From positions 1 to 20,883 of the forward strand of contig JADKJI010000055.1 in assembly GCA_016721085.1 (NCBI GenBank): 20,883 bases of DNA, given 5' to 3'. Under the pieces are notes generated by a model. That model made no database searches. It saw only the letters and a list, made by a program, of their open reading frames with translations, and had not been told where the DNA came from. The stretch is from Chitinophagaceae bacterium. Its GTDB lineage: Bacteria; Bacteroidota; Bacteroidia; Chitinophagales; Chitinophagaceae. Made by a program: the position numbers and the translations under genes. This document shows positions 7,495 through 16,171 of this stretch, one piece after another (position 1 is the first letter of the stretch; each line of letters opens with the position of its first letter).

Positions 7495-8296
7495 ATGAGG
7501 ACAAAAATTATATTTCTTAAAAAAGTGGCATCCTTATGCTGCTTATTAATATTATTTGTTTTCAATAGCAGATTATACTCACAGATTATATATACTGACA
7601 TACCTGACGCTACTCCCAATGCTACTTATCCTTTAGATTTGAATAATGACTCTATTGTTGATTTTTTAATTCAATTCGATTCTATTGATAAGGTGATGTG
7701 TAAACCTCAAAATAACAATGCTTATTCGGGGAATTTTGTTGGTGGTGTGCATTTACCATGGGCATTATCTGCAGATATTAGTATTTGTGACACAATGGCA
7801 ACATGGTATGATTCCAATAACCCTGGTACAATGGCTTGGGGAACAAGCATAGGTTACTGGGTAGGAGAAACAAATAAATATTTAGCACTAAAACTAATCG
7901 TGGGAACAAACACATACTATGGCTGGGCCCGTTTTGATGTTACAACAACATCCACATCGTTCACCATTAGGATTACGCCTACGAGAGAGTACCCCAAATA
8001 CTTGCATACAGACGGGACAAATGCTCGCAGGTATTACTGAGAATTTAATCAAGAATATCTTTTCTATCTCCCCAAATCCATTCATTTCCTCGACAACGAT
8101 ACAGACAACTGGCAATCTTAAAAATGCAACCCTGAGCATATACAACCTTTACGGTCAGACTTTAAAGCAAGTAAATAATATTTCGGGGCAGACCGTTTCT
8201 TTAACCCGTGACAACCTTCCAGGAGGACAGTATTACCTAATACTGACAGAAGAAAATAAGATCATCGCAGTAGAGAAATTAATAATTACGGACTGA
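7495..8296 (+). CDS. Exported protein with T9SS type A sorting domain (frameshifted)
   Basis: Once corrected, the protein is about 267 residues. It has a signal peptide (MRTKIIFLKKVASLCCLLIL, cleavage near LYSQ), a middle domain with an Asp/Asn-rich stretch (LDLNNDSIVDFLIQFD) and YYGWARFDV, and a C-terminal type A sorting domain (ISPNPFISSTTIQTTG, NATLSIYNLYGQ, ending VEKLIITD). The middle domain resembles unnamed Bacteroidota surface proteins that begin with a DLN-DS-VDF motif. The sequence as given stops at 8040. Two single-base changes, one near 7968 and one in the GAGAGAG stretch near 7987, let the frame pass through a DYAYE segment into the sorting domain. Clean continuation after both changes favours base-calling error or a young pseudogene. 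It is the first gene of cassette E. Confidence 0.75.
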
Positions 8297-8655
8297 TCTC
8301 AAACACAACAGCACTGAGCATACGACTGGTAAGGCAAAAGTGGCGTTTCAGGGTTCCTAAGATACATTTGTGGTAAATCAAAAGTTTGTTCTCCTCATCA
8401 ACCTTTGTAGTGAAAATCGTCACAATCGCCAGGCTCAAAACGGCATAAACAGGATTAATCTGAAACTGGAGCTTTTACTTATCTTTAGGGAGCAAACCAC
8501 TTTTACAAATGGGAGTGAGAATGCAAGGATTCACGAAAGCTATGTTGCCAATTATCAGTGGAATTAAGATTTGTTCGCAGGAGAAAGTATTTTGAAGAAG
8601 GGGCTTACAGTGACGGGTAGTAGAAAGATTTACAATTAAAAGCAGATGCATTAAA
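8297..8655. other. 359-base gap inside cassette E, possible decayed attC
   Basis: No convincing gene is visible. The first part (about 8305-8440) has a layout like an attC: an AACAGCACTGAGC start, a CTGG...GGCG arm and a distant CGCCAG followed by CTCAAAACGGCAT, where GTTRRRY would be expected. The pairing is patchy and neither core fits the consensus or complements 7440, so this may be a worn site that once separated the two genes of cassette E. The rest (8440-8655) shows nothing I can interpret. Confidence 0.35.
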
Positions 8656-9507
8656 ATGGAAAGAAAACTTAATATAATTCTGTCCCTGTGTTTCATTTTT
8701 GTTCTACAAAATGTGTTTTGCCAGAATGGAAGAGCACTTTGCAAAGCTGTTTCCAATTCTGATTTCAAGAAGATAGAAAGAATCGCAAAAAAAGTAATTA
8801 AGACGAATAAAAACGGGCAACTATACTTTAATGGTGCAGGTAGTGGCTATCAGATCGATCTGACTTCTTGTCTTGATTCTATAACAGATTGGTTTAAAAG
8901 GCAAGATTGTGTAGAAGATGCCTATTGGGATAAATGTCAAATGAAAGCTTTGATATATCCGGGACATTCTTCCATTGGTGTAAAATTTAGAACAAACAAA
9001 GGAATTGTAGAAAGATGCTTTCTGATTCAGGAAGGAACAACAGGGCAAATTAATCTTTTAGGATGGAGACCGAAAATATCAAAAGAAAAGAAAATACTTG
9101 TCTATAAAAAAATGTATGAATACAATGGTTTTATCGAATTACAGAAATTAAATTGCTATCCTTATCTTAAAAGGGAAATGAAAAATGACACTATCATTCC
9201 GCAAATTCTGGTGGGGATCTGGCAAATGATAAAGACCCCTATTAGCTTAGAAGATAAGGGAATCAAGTTCAAAATGAATGCTCAGAACGAACTGGAATTA
9301 ATAGTTGACAGCCTGAATACTTATAGCTTTTCTACCTACTTTTCTAAAACTGCATTATCAGGTCTGGGGTACAAGAATGGAAGTATCCCTTCCTATTGCA
9401 TTGTAAGGATGCTTGACGACAATTCCATACAAGTGGAGTATAAAAGTCTGGGGGTCGAGCCATATACAATAAACTATAAACGAGCAGGATATATTCTTGA
9501 CCGCTAG
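8656..9507 (+). CDS. Exported protein of unknown function
   Basis: This intact 283-residue protein has a signal peptide (MERKLNIILSLCFIFVLQNV, cleavage near FCQ). Two halves are apparent. The first (to about residue 175) contains NGAGSGYQIDLTSCLDSITD and IGVKFRTNKGIVERCFLIQ. The second begins at LVGIWQMIKTP, a phrasing similar to the start of lipocalin-like beta-barrel domains, and ends with SIQVEYKSLG and YKRAGYILDR. Six or more cysteines in the first half could form disulfides after export. I do not recognise a family, and the lipocalin resemblance is weak. It is the last gene before the cassette E attC core, 22 bases upstream of it. Confidence 0.75.
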   Translation: MERKLNIILSLCFIFVLQNVFCQNGRALCKAVSNSDFKKIERIAKKVIKTNKNGQLYFNGAGSGYQIDLTSCLDSITDWFKRQDCVEDAYWDKCQMKALIYPGHSSIGVKFRTNKGIVERCFLIQEGTTGQINLLGWRPKISKEKKILVYKKMYEYNGFIELQKLNCYPYLKREMKNDTIIPQILVGIWQMIKTPISLEDKGIKFKMNAQNELELIVDSLNTYSFSTYFSKTALSGLGYKNGSIPSYCIVRMLDDNSIQVEYKSLGVEPYTINYKRAGYILDR

Positions 9508-9528
9508 AAAAAAGCAAAAACAATGAAT

Positions 9529-9655
9529 CGCTAACAATGGCTAAATTCCCGAAGTCTCCAGCATGCTGTCCCGCTAAATCTATATAGAGGTTTAACACTG
9601 CTCCCGGCAATCCTATACTTCGCATAGCCCCGACCGATATAGGCCATTTGGCAAT
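9529..9655 (+). other. attC-like site of cassette E
   Basis: CGCTAAC (9529-9535) is the exact reverse complement of GTTAGCG at 7440-7446, the start of this cassette. AATGGC directly after it (9536-9541) pairs with GCCATT (9643-9648), which is where the closing arm should be. The closing core then reads TTTGGCA rather than GTTGGCA, so a substitution or a lost base is likely. The right limit is approximate. Confidence 0.55.
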
Positions 9656-9699
9656 CCCCATGCAACAAATGGCAATAATCCATTAAAAAACATGGAAAT

Positions 9700-10998
9700 A
9701 TGAAAAGATTTGTAAAATACTTAATAGTCACAATTATATTAACCATTGGTTGGGGTATCATTGTTTTTATAGGACTAACAAATGGTTGGTGGGTACAACT
9801 CAATTGCAGGAAGTAAGGAGCCAGAAGCATTTATTTCTGCAATTAAGGAGAGCACAAAAAAGGAATTTGTTGGAAACTTTGCGATGGCAATAATGAAAAA
9901 TGGCCGGGTTGATAGAGAGTTGTTTACGTCACACAACAAACCAGTTGATAAAACACAATATTTCAAGTCTCTTCTCTTTCTAAGTTCGTTTCTGCCGTTG
10001 GAATAATGAAATTGAGTGAGCTTCGGAAAATTGACTTAGACACTCCGGTAAATAATTATTTAAAAAGATGGCAATTGCCTAAAAGTGAATTTGATAATGA
10101 AAAGGTAACTGTTCGAAGATTGCTGAGTCACACAGCAGGCTTAACTGATGGACTGGGCTATAGTGGTTTTGAATGCCGGGATTCCGTTCAATCCCTGGAG
10201 TCCTCACTCACTAAGGCAAAAGATGCGGATGCGGATATTAGTGGTGAAGTAAGAGTTGGTATAGAACCAAACTCCATGTGGAAATACTCAGGTGGTGGTT
10301 TTACACTATTACAATTGGTAGTTGAAGAAACAAGCGGACAGTCCTTTAACGAATTTATGACTTCCAATTTATTCACTCCACTGAATATGTCCAGTAGTAC
10401 TTACATTTTAAATGATTCACTAAATAGCAGATTATGTGAGTTCTACAATGCTGATAAAACAACTGCTCCCACATTTCTACTACACTTCATTAGCAGCAAC
10501 ATCACTTTACACCTCATTATCTGATTTAGAAACATTTTTTCAATTCTTTCTTAAAGGAAAGAATGGTGAACCAATAGGCAGGAAACAATTAAAGCCAGAA
10601 ACCTTGAAGTTGTTAAGAGAAGGACATTGGGATATAATGGGAGAAGAAATCTATGGTTTAGGCAGTATGCTTTATATCGATATAGAAGAGAATGAGTACA
10701 TTTTTGGACATGACGGAAGAAGCACTCCTCCAATAAACACTGCAATAAGGATCAATCCCGTAAGTGGAGATGGAATAATTGTTTTGGAAACAGGTAATCC
10801 GGACCTAGCATCAAGAATTGCCAGTGACTGGGGGTGTATCTGCAAACCGGAAAAGCAGACACTTTACTATTTGGTTTGTTGTTAAAGAAGACCATAACAA
10901 TTGCTTTAGTCGGAATATTATTTATTATACTATTACTTATTGGATTAGTCAGATGGTGTAAGAAAAGAGCCGCTGTCACCAACAGAGGTTTGGCTTAA
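9700..10998 (+). pseudogene. Serine hydrolase, beta-lactamase/penicillin-binding-protein family (about four frameshifts)
   Basis: Read with frame corrections, this is an exported or membrane-bound class C beta-lactamase-related hydrolase of about 430 residues. An N-terminal membrane segment (FVKYLIVTIILTIGWGIIV) is followed by the SxxK motif (SSLSKFVSAVG), the region VRRLLSHTAGLTDGLGY, a Tyr-Ser-Gly motif (WKYSGGGFTLLQLV) that can serve as the second catalytic triad element, a late HDGRSTPP for the usual HGG, and a second membrane segment at the C-terminus (ALVGILFIILLLIGLV). Frame changes fall near 9780, 9960, 10440 and 10840, each rejoining a well-conserved stretch. All catalytic motifs survive, so sequencing error is as likely as decay. 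Family members hydrolyse beta-lactams, D-amino-acid peptides or esters; the substrate here cannot be told. It forms cassette F. Confidence 0.75.
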
Positions 10999-11200
10999 TG
11001 GCGATCACTTTGATAAGTTGAAATATTGAGAATCCACTTTCATTGGGCGTATGGTTATCTGGAACACCATTCGAAGCAGATGGTGCAAGCATCAGGCGCA
11101 CCAAAAAACAACAGACAAGAGGAAAACACTTTGGGAGCGTCCGATCGGTTCGGACGACAAAACATTCCATAACTGCATTTTGAGAAAGGACAGCAGGGGC
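10999..11200. other. Region after the serine hydrolase, no clear gene, one hairpin
   Basis: Two forward frames are partly open but I recognise no protein. A perfect 7-base hairpin, CGTCCGA (11138-11144) with TCGGACG (11150-11156), sits 80 bases before the purine tract. If cassette F has an attC, it should be here or within that tract, but no core of the expected type could be found. Confidence 0.4.
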
Positions 11201-11204
11201 GGAC

Positions 11205-11717
11205 CGGGTTCAAGCGGGGGGAGGGGAGGGGGGAGAAGGGGAGGGGGCGGGGGGGGCAAAGGGGCAACGCACTGGCAGGCGGGGGAGGGGTGGGGGAAAG
11301 AGGAAGGCGGGGGAAGCGGGCAAGGGGCGGCGCGAGCACAAGAGGGGGGTGGGGGGGGGGGAAAGGAAGGGGGAGGGAGGTGACGCAGAGGGGCGTGGCG
11401 GCTGAAGAGGCGCGGGGGCGGGACGCAAAAAGCGAGAAAACAAAAGAAGGGGTGGGGAGCAGAGGGGAGAGAAGTACAAGAAGAGGAGGGAAAGAGGAAA
11501 GGGGAAAGAGAAGAACGGAAGGGAAAGGGCGAGGAGGGGGGGGGGAAAAAAGGAACAAAGGCACGAACGAGAAAAGCGAGGGGCGCGGGAAGGGGGAAGC
11601 AGCGAACCACAAAGCCGAGGAGGGGGCCGAGGCGGGAAAAAAAAAAACGGGCAACAAGGGGAAGAAGGGCAAAAGGGAGCACGGAACAGGACGAAACAGC
11701 AGAGGGAGAAGAAGCAA
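11205..11717 (+). repeat. About 510-base purine tract, nearly free of T on the plus strand
   Basis: Counting by eye, positions 11221-11700 contain only 8 T in 480 bases, and 11476-11717 contain none. G predominates, in runs up to 11, with A next. The flanks are ordinary mixed sequence. Because stop codons on the plus strand need T and those on the minus strand need A on that strand, all six frames stay open here, so the apparent long open frames are not genes. The tract covers the place where the 5' part of the dehydrogenase and any cassette F attC should be. A base-calling or assembly artefact is most likely; a real G-rich purine tract able to form triplex or G-quadruplex structure is the alternative. 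Confidence 0.85.
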
Positions 11718-11734
11718 TTAAAGAAAAAAGGGAA

Positions 11735-12474
11735 TTTCCAAAAACGACAATATTGGTTTGTTACTTGGAGACTCGACAATTGAAGGGATAAAAACCGGGT
11801 CGGGGAATCCTCAAACAAAAATATAGTCATTGGACGTTTTAAATTAATAATGCCGACTTGCGGGGAAAGAATACAAAAACTCGTTGATGGATTTGAAGCA
11901 AATTTTGCAGTGAATGTTGTTGCACCTTATATACCGACCCTTACTATTGGACACTGTGAAAAGCCAAAGCCCGCTGGGGCCGGCCCGGGTAATTACATTA
12001 ACCGGTGGTGACTTGCCTCGAGAATTGACCCGACAACTACAAAGCGAAAAACAATTTAATGGACTATCAACCTATTCTCAGACCAAAGATGATGTGTTTG
12101 ATGCATGAGTGGGCCTCGCAACGACAATAAACAGGCAAGTTATTCGTACAGATGAATACTTGCTATCCCGGACAAGCAAGCACAAGATGACTCAAAAGTA
12201 ACACATATGATGCCTTATTGACGAGACCGCTATTTCCAAATTTAAACTACTTGTGAACTGGACAACGGAGAATCGGCAAAAAAGCCCTGTTCACAGTATA
12301 CCTGCGACCAAAAGAAGTAGGAACCAACCGGAATTTCGCAAAAAACGTGCAGCAAAAGAAAGCCGTGGGCAAGGGGATGAAAAAACCGTAAGTACATTTG
12401 GGAAAAAAGTTGCGGACGGAAATGGAAAATGCCCCGAACTGGCACAGGGGGCGGGCCCAGCTTGTAATGACTGA
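11735..12474 (+). pseudogene. Short-chain dehydrogenase/reductase remnant, heavily disrupted
   Basis: Fragments in different frames line up with one NAD(P)-dependent short-chain dehydrogenase (retinol dehydrogenase-like). In order they are: INNAD near 11845 for the usual NNAG; DGFEANFAVNVVAPYI; ARVITLTGGDLP; YSQTKDD near 12070, carrying the catalytic YxxxK; MHEWASQ; CYPGQAST near 12160, the PG motif after the active site; and a C-terminal part (KALFTVYL, DEKTVSTFGKKVADG) up to 12474. The Rossmann start with its TGxxxGxG motif should lie about 270 bases before NNAG, inside the purine tract, and is not recognisable. Both substitutions and frame changes are needed, which is more damage than elsewhere in the window. 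It could be a true old pseudogene or sequence of very poor quality. It would be cassette G. Confidence 0.6.
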
Positions 12475-12502
12475 GAGGGCGATTCACATAAACAGCATCC
12501 CG

Positions 12503-12592
12503 CCGCTAAACTGAAGGCATCACGGCTTATCGAAGAAAAGCGCTGCCGGGGCGGCCCGCTTGTACATGCCGGCGGGGTGCCAAACGTCGCGC
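12503..12592 (+). other. attC-like site of cassette G (low confidence), possible end of array
   Basis: GCTAAAC, a near match to RYYYAAC, starts about 30 bases after the last dehydrogenase codon. AGGCATC close to it pairs with GGGTGCC (one G-T type mismatch) before AAAC and GTCGCGC (12586-12592), a one-base departure from GTTRRRY. At about 90 bases it has an ordinary attC length. The start of cassette G is unreadable, so the reciprocal-core test is not possible. No further cassette is clear beyond it. Confidence 0.4.
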
Positions 12593-13248
12593 TAATTAAA
12601 TTGGCAGTCCAGCCCTGTTATACGATCCCGCGGTAGCAGAAGTCGGGTAAAGAGGATTCTTATTGATAATCGAGCTGAACCTTATCCTTTTTCCTTTCCT
12701 TTCGTTTACGCCTGATATTTATGTTGAGACCAGTGCATAGCGGATAAAATCTGTTTACCTCTGAAGGAATCAGCGAAGGTTTCGCTTTGGGGCAATAATC
12801 TTGAGGCTTCTCTATATCCCTAATTCAATTTATTTAAGAACACTCATACACAAAATCGCTAATTTCCTTATCTTTAAGCAGATAATCCGACCAGAAGTCA
12901 AGATTGAGTGAATTATTCAGTTGAGCTTACACTGCCGGTATCGGCTCTCCTAAGGACTTATACTTTCTTTGCTGGTATTTAACCTGGCACCCGAAGATGA
13001 GAAATTAGAATATTATCTTGAGTAAAACAGGCCCTGTCCAGGAAGACTGCATTACCACCAGAAGTTACAAATGCTTAATACAAGCAAGTTCTGTTAAGCA
13101 ATTACTCAAACCAACGCTGATAAGAAAACTTTATAAATTTTGTTTTCTGACATTGCTTCTTCCCCACCTCCTCTATCCCGGAAACGTTAGTATTCATTGC
13201 AAATTCAATGACATCAACCTATATCTGAGGTTTAAAAAAGAGAATGTT
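12593..13248. other. 656-base region without a recognised gene
   Basis: An open frame runs into the FISUMP gene from 13018 but has no known features before the signal peptide. The region holds a perfect hairpin, AGAAAAC (13123-13129) with GTTTTCT (13142-13148), and GAAACGTTAGTA at 13181-13192, which resembles the closing core of an attC but has no partner core that I can find. It may be the junction between the cassette array and the flanking chromosome. Confidence 0.4.
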
Positions 13249-14511
13249 ATGAAACTCATTCACACAATCATCTTCATGATTTTTGCACTGATAAGTTTAC
13301 AGGCACAGGACTACCTGATTAGTTTTGAGGGTGTTGGTGCTGCTACAACGATCAGTTCGGTAAAAGTCGAAAATTTAACGAGCGGGGCCAGTCTAACCCT
13401 AAATGGAGGAGACAAGCTGCATTTGGATACCCTGGCAGTTGGAATTGATGCAAAGCCTGCTGATAACATGACTTTGCAACTTTATCCCAATCCGATGAAG
13501 GAGCAATCCGTATTAACATTTTGTACCCAGCAGAGTGGCAATGTCCTCATAAGTGTTTTTGATTTATCAGGCAAAGCTGTTTTTCGGCTCAGCAAGTTAC
13601 TTTCGCGCGGGACGCACAACTTTCGGGTTTCAGGAATAAACCGGGATATGTATTTATTAACAATCACCGGCGAAGACTTCAACTATTCAGCGAAACTGTT
13701 GAGTCAAAACACAGTGCCTGACATGGCAGGGATTGAGTATATGTCTTCCGATGAGAATTCAACAGGGAAGCAGTTTAAAAGCACATCGGCCACAATTGAT
13801 ATGCCCTATACCGATGGCAATATTCTAAATTCCAAAGGTATTTCCGGAGATTACAGCGCCATAGTTTCGAATGTACCAACCGGCAATAAAACAATAACCT
13901 TTCCTTTTATTGCCTGCACCGACAGTGATGGCAACAATTATGCAACAGTACAAATAGGTAGCGGAAAATTCGCTCAACTCTGATGGCTGAAAATCTGAAA
14001 GTTGAAATGCAATTGACAGTACCACGATATCAGCTGATAATGGCATTATCGAATACTATTGTTATAAGGATAATTTAAACATTTGTGGCGAGTATGGTGG
14101 ATTATACAGATGGGATGAAATGATGAATTACAACGGCACAGAGGGCTCCAGAGGTATATGTCCCAACGGCTGGCACATACCCACAAATCAGGAATTTTAT
14201 GACCTGGAGATTTTCCTTGGCGGATCGAGTGTGGCTGGGGGCAAACTAAAAGAGACAGGAACATACCATTGGAACGCCAATAATTCAGGCGCAACCAATG
14301 AAACAGGCTTCACTGCTCTACCCGGCGGTTTCCTGCAATCCTGGGGTCCGACTTACGATCTTCTCGGCATTCGTGCAACTTTCTGGTCATCCTCACCAGG
14401 GACTGTCGGCGGGTATTACTTTATCTTGGCGGCCACTATTTAGGGGCAGTTCATGCAGAAGTGATGACCGAACTTGAATCAGCTTATTCAGTCAGGTGCC
14501 TCCACGACTAA
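13249..14511 (+). CDS. FISUMP-domain surface protein with internal T9SS-like domain (frameshifted)
   Basis: The reconstructed product has about 420 residues. A signal peptide (MKLIHTIIFMIFALISLQAQ) is followed by a domain ending in the sorting-domain pattern LYPNPMKEQSVLTF and LISVFDLSGKAVF, and then the Fibrobacter succinogenes major paralogous domain: CTDSDGNNYATVQIGS, WMAENLK, YGGLYRWDEMM, GICPNGWHIPTNQEF, ETGFTALPGG, FWSSS and a terminal ESAYSVRCLHD. Proteins with this order are common in Bacteroidota and are thought to be cell-surface or secreted. The plus frame as given stops at 13983; changes near 13975, 14015 and 14405 are needed to reach 14511. The start at 13249 is chosen because the signal peptide begins there. 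Role unknown; FISUMP proteins often occur in large paralogous sets. Confidence 0.8.
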
Positions 14512-14857
14512 GCGATTGGTCAGGGCGTATTCATAAAGCCAGACAAGATTATGCAAAAGTCCGCCAGGCCTCATGCCGGATGGCTTATTTGCACCAATCA
14601 ATCAACTTGTAAGACAACGGCCAAAACGTTGTTTATAGCGTACCAATCAATGAATTCTACTTCTCTTCGCTGATAAATACCAGCAATATCTCAGCATTTG
14701 ACAAAGTCTAAGTTAGCATGTGCTGATTTGATAAAAATCGAGTTTATGATGCTATTAAAACCTGATATTTATAGTCTGATACTTATCATTTTTAGCTTTC
14801 GTTCAAACATGAACCGTTTTCCTTTATGATGAAAACCAATCCCCAGATGTCAATAAA
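14512..14857. other. 346-base intergenic region with hairpin inside a direct repeat
   Basis: No gene is seen. A perfect 6-base hairpin, ACAACG (14614-14619) with CGTTGT (14627-14632), lies between two copies of ACCAATCAAT (14593-14602 and 14642-14651). The hairpin is followed by TTTAT and could be a weak terminator for the FISUMP gene, but the T run is short. Upstream of the Crp/Fnr gene there is AT-rich sequence where its promoter should be; no clear TTTG/TAnnTTTG pair could be fixed. Confidence 0.4.
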
Positions 14858-15425
14858 ATGGAAGATGAAATAAAAAATTACTTGTCCAGATACATACCAA
14901 TTACCAATGAACTGGAGGAGGAACTCAGCAAAATTGAGTTTATCCAATCCTATAAAAAAGGAACTATTCTGCTTGAAGAAGGAAAAATCTCCAATGAATG
15001 CTACTTCATTATAAAGGGCTGTATCAGAAGCTTTTTTATAAAGGAAGGAGAAGAAAAAACAACTGAATTCTATACAGAGGAACAGGCTGTTATACCTTCA
15101 GCATATGGAATGAAGGTTCCTTCTGAGTATTATGTGGAGTGCATTGAAGATACAATTGCCGGAGTAGGTACTCCAGAACTGGAACTGGAAATGTATCAGA
15201 AATTTCCTCAGATAGAATCACTTAATCGGGCGTTGGGGAGGTTATTATGGCAAAATACCAGGATACTTTGCTGAATTCAAAATGGCCTCTCCCGAAGAGA
15301 GATATTTATCCCTGTTGAAAAACAGACCTGATTTGATTCAAAGGGCTCCCCAGCATCAAATAGCCAGTTATTTAGGAATAAAGCCTGAATCCTTAAGCCG
15401 GATCCGTAAAAGGATTATGAAATAA
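14858..15425 (+). CDS. Crp/Fnr-family transcriptional regulator (one frameshift)
   Basis: The product of about 188 residues has an N-terminal cyclic-nucleotide-binding-like fold (YKKGTILLEEGKISNECYFI, IIKGCIRSFFIKEGEEKTTEF) and a C-terminal DNA-binding helix-turn-helix (PQHQIASYLGIKPESLSRIRKRIMK). This layout is the common short Bacteroidota Crp/Fnr type, whose effector is usually unknown. As given, the frame ends at 15274 (WQNTRILC); a change near 15260 continues it as AEFKMASPEERYLSLL to the stop at 15425. No iron-sulfur cysteines are visible, so it is not an Fnr oxygen sensor. It lies about 100 bases upstream of the outer-membrane-like gene and the methyltransferase, which it may regulate. 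Confidence 0.85.
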
Positions 15426-15526
15426 AAATATTGCCATTTGTATTTCTTAACTTAAGTCAACGTTTTGGCCAGTCAGGGCCCGGTAATTTTGTGTTGAAAT
15501 TATTGTTCAACATAACTTACAACAAA

Positions 15527-16160
15527 ATGAAAACTAGAAGAAGTACAATGGCATTAGTATTTGTCATGCTGTTTACAAGCATGTTTGGTCAAAACCAGGC
15601 AAAAAAGGATTCAGAATTTTCTACCGAAAGGAGATATTCCTAAGTACCACTTACCTCTTCCTTCTTAAATTTCGGAGAAGAAAAGACGAATGCGCATCAT
15701 TACGAATTTCATTTTGGGTACAAGCTTACTTCAAAAGACAGAATTGAAATAAAGGCTGCAACCTGGAAAATGTTTGCCCCAATGGGCTTGCCAATGAAGG
15801 AGCAATTAAAGTTCGATGAGAATAATTTCTACCCAGGCAGGCTGAGGGAATCAGGGATTGGTATAACCTACCAGCGTATGATATGGAAAGGCCTGTTTGC
15901 AGCAATTGAAGTTATGCCCCAATTGAAAACTTACATTGACAGTAATGCCCGAAAAATTGGAAATGGCTTCAAGCTATATTCATCCTATCATCTGGGTATC
16001 AGCTCTCATTTTTCAAAGAACGGTTTTATTTGAGCCACAGTTACATTGCCAATACTGGCCAGTTGATACCAATACCCCGCAAGCTTTTCAGGCAGAAGAC
16101 CAAAAGTGGAACAACTATTTCCTCTTTGAGCCTAATCTTTATATCGGTTTCAGATTTTAA
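15527..16160 (+). CDS. Outer-membrane-like protein of unknown function (frameshifted)
   Basis: The reconstructed product of about 210 residues has a signal peptide (MALVFVMLFTSMFGQ region) and alternating strands such as HYEFHFGYKLTSKDRIEIKAA, IGITYQRMIWKGLFAAIEVM and a terminal FEPNLYIGFRF. The aromatic C-terminal end and the amphipathic strands suggest a small beta-barrel in the outer membrane. Two frame changes are needed, near 15635 (after FSTERRY) and near 16030 (after FSKNG). The stop is 11 bases before the methyltransferase start, so they are likely co-transcribed. No specific family is recognised. Confidence 0.6.
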
Positions 16161-16171
16161 TAACAGAAATC

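Noticed and set aside
11055..11830. Several long overlapping open frames on both strands, with Pro/Ser-rich or Gly/Arg-rich products
   Set aside because: The plus strand has almost no T, so no stop codon can form on either strand; the frames are open by composition. The products are low-complexity and unlike any protein family.
13181..13192. GAAACGTTAGTA resembling the closing core of another attC
   Set aside because: No matching opening core or paired arms could be found upstream, and the last base departs from GTTRRRY.
12711..14772. CCTGATATTTAT occurs upstream of the FISUMP gene (12711-12722) and of the Crp/Fnr gene (14761-14772)
   Set aside because: Several chance 12-base matches are expected in a window of this size and base composition; no further similarity surrounds the two copies.
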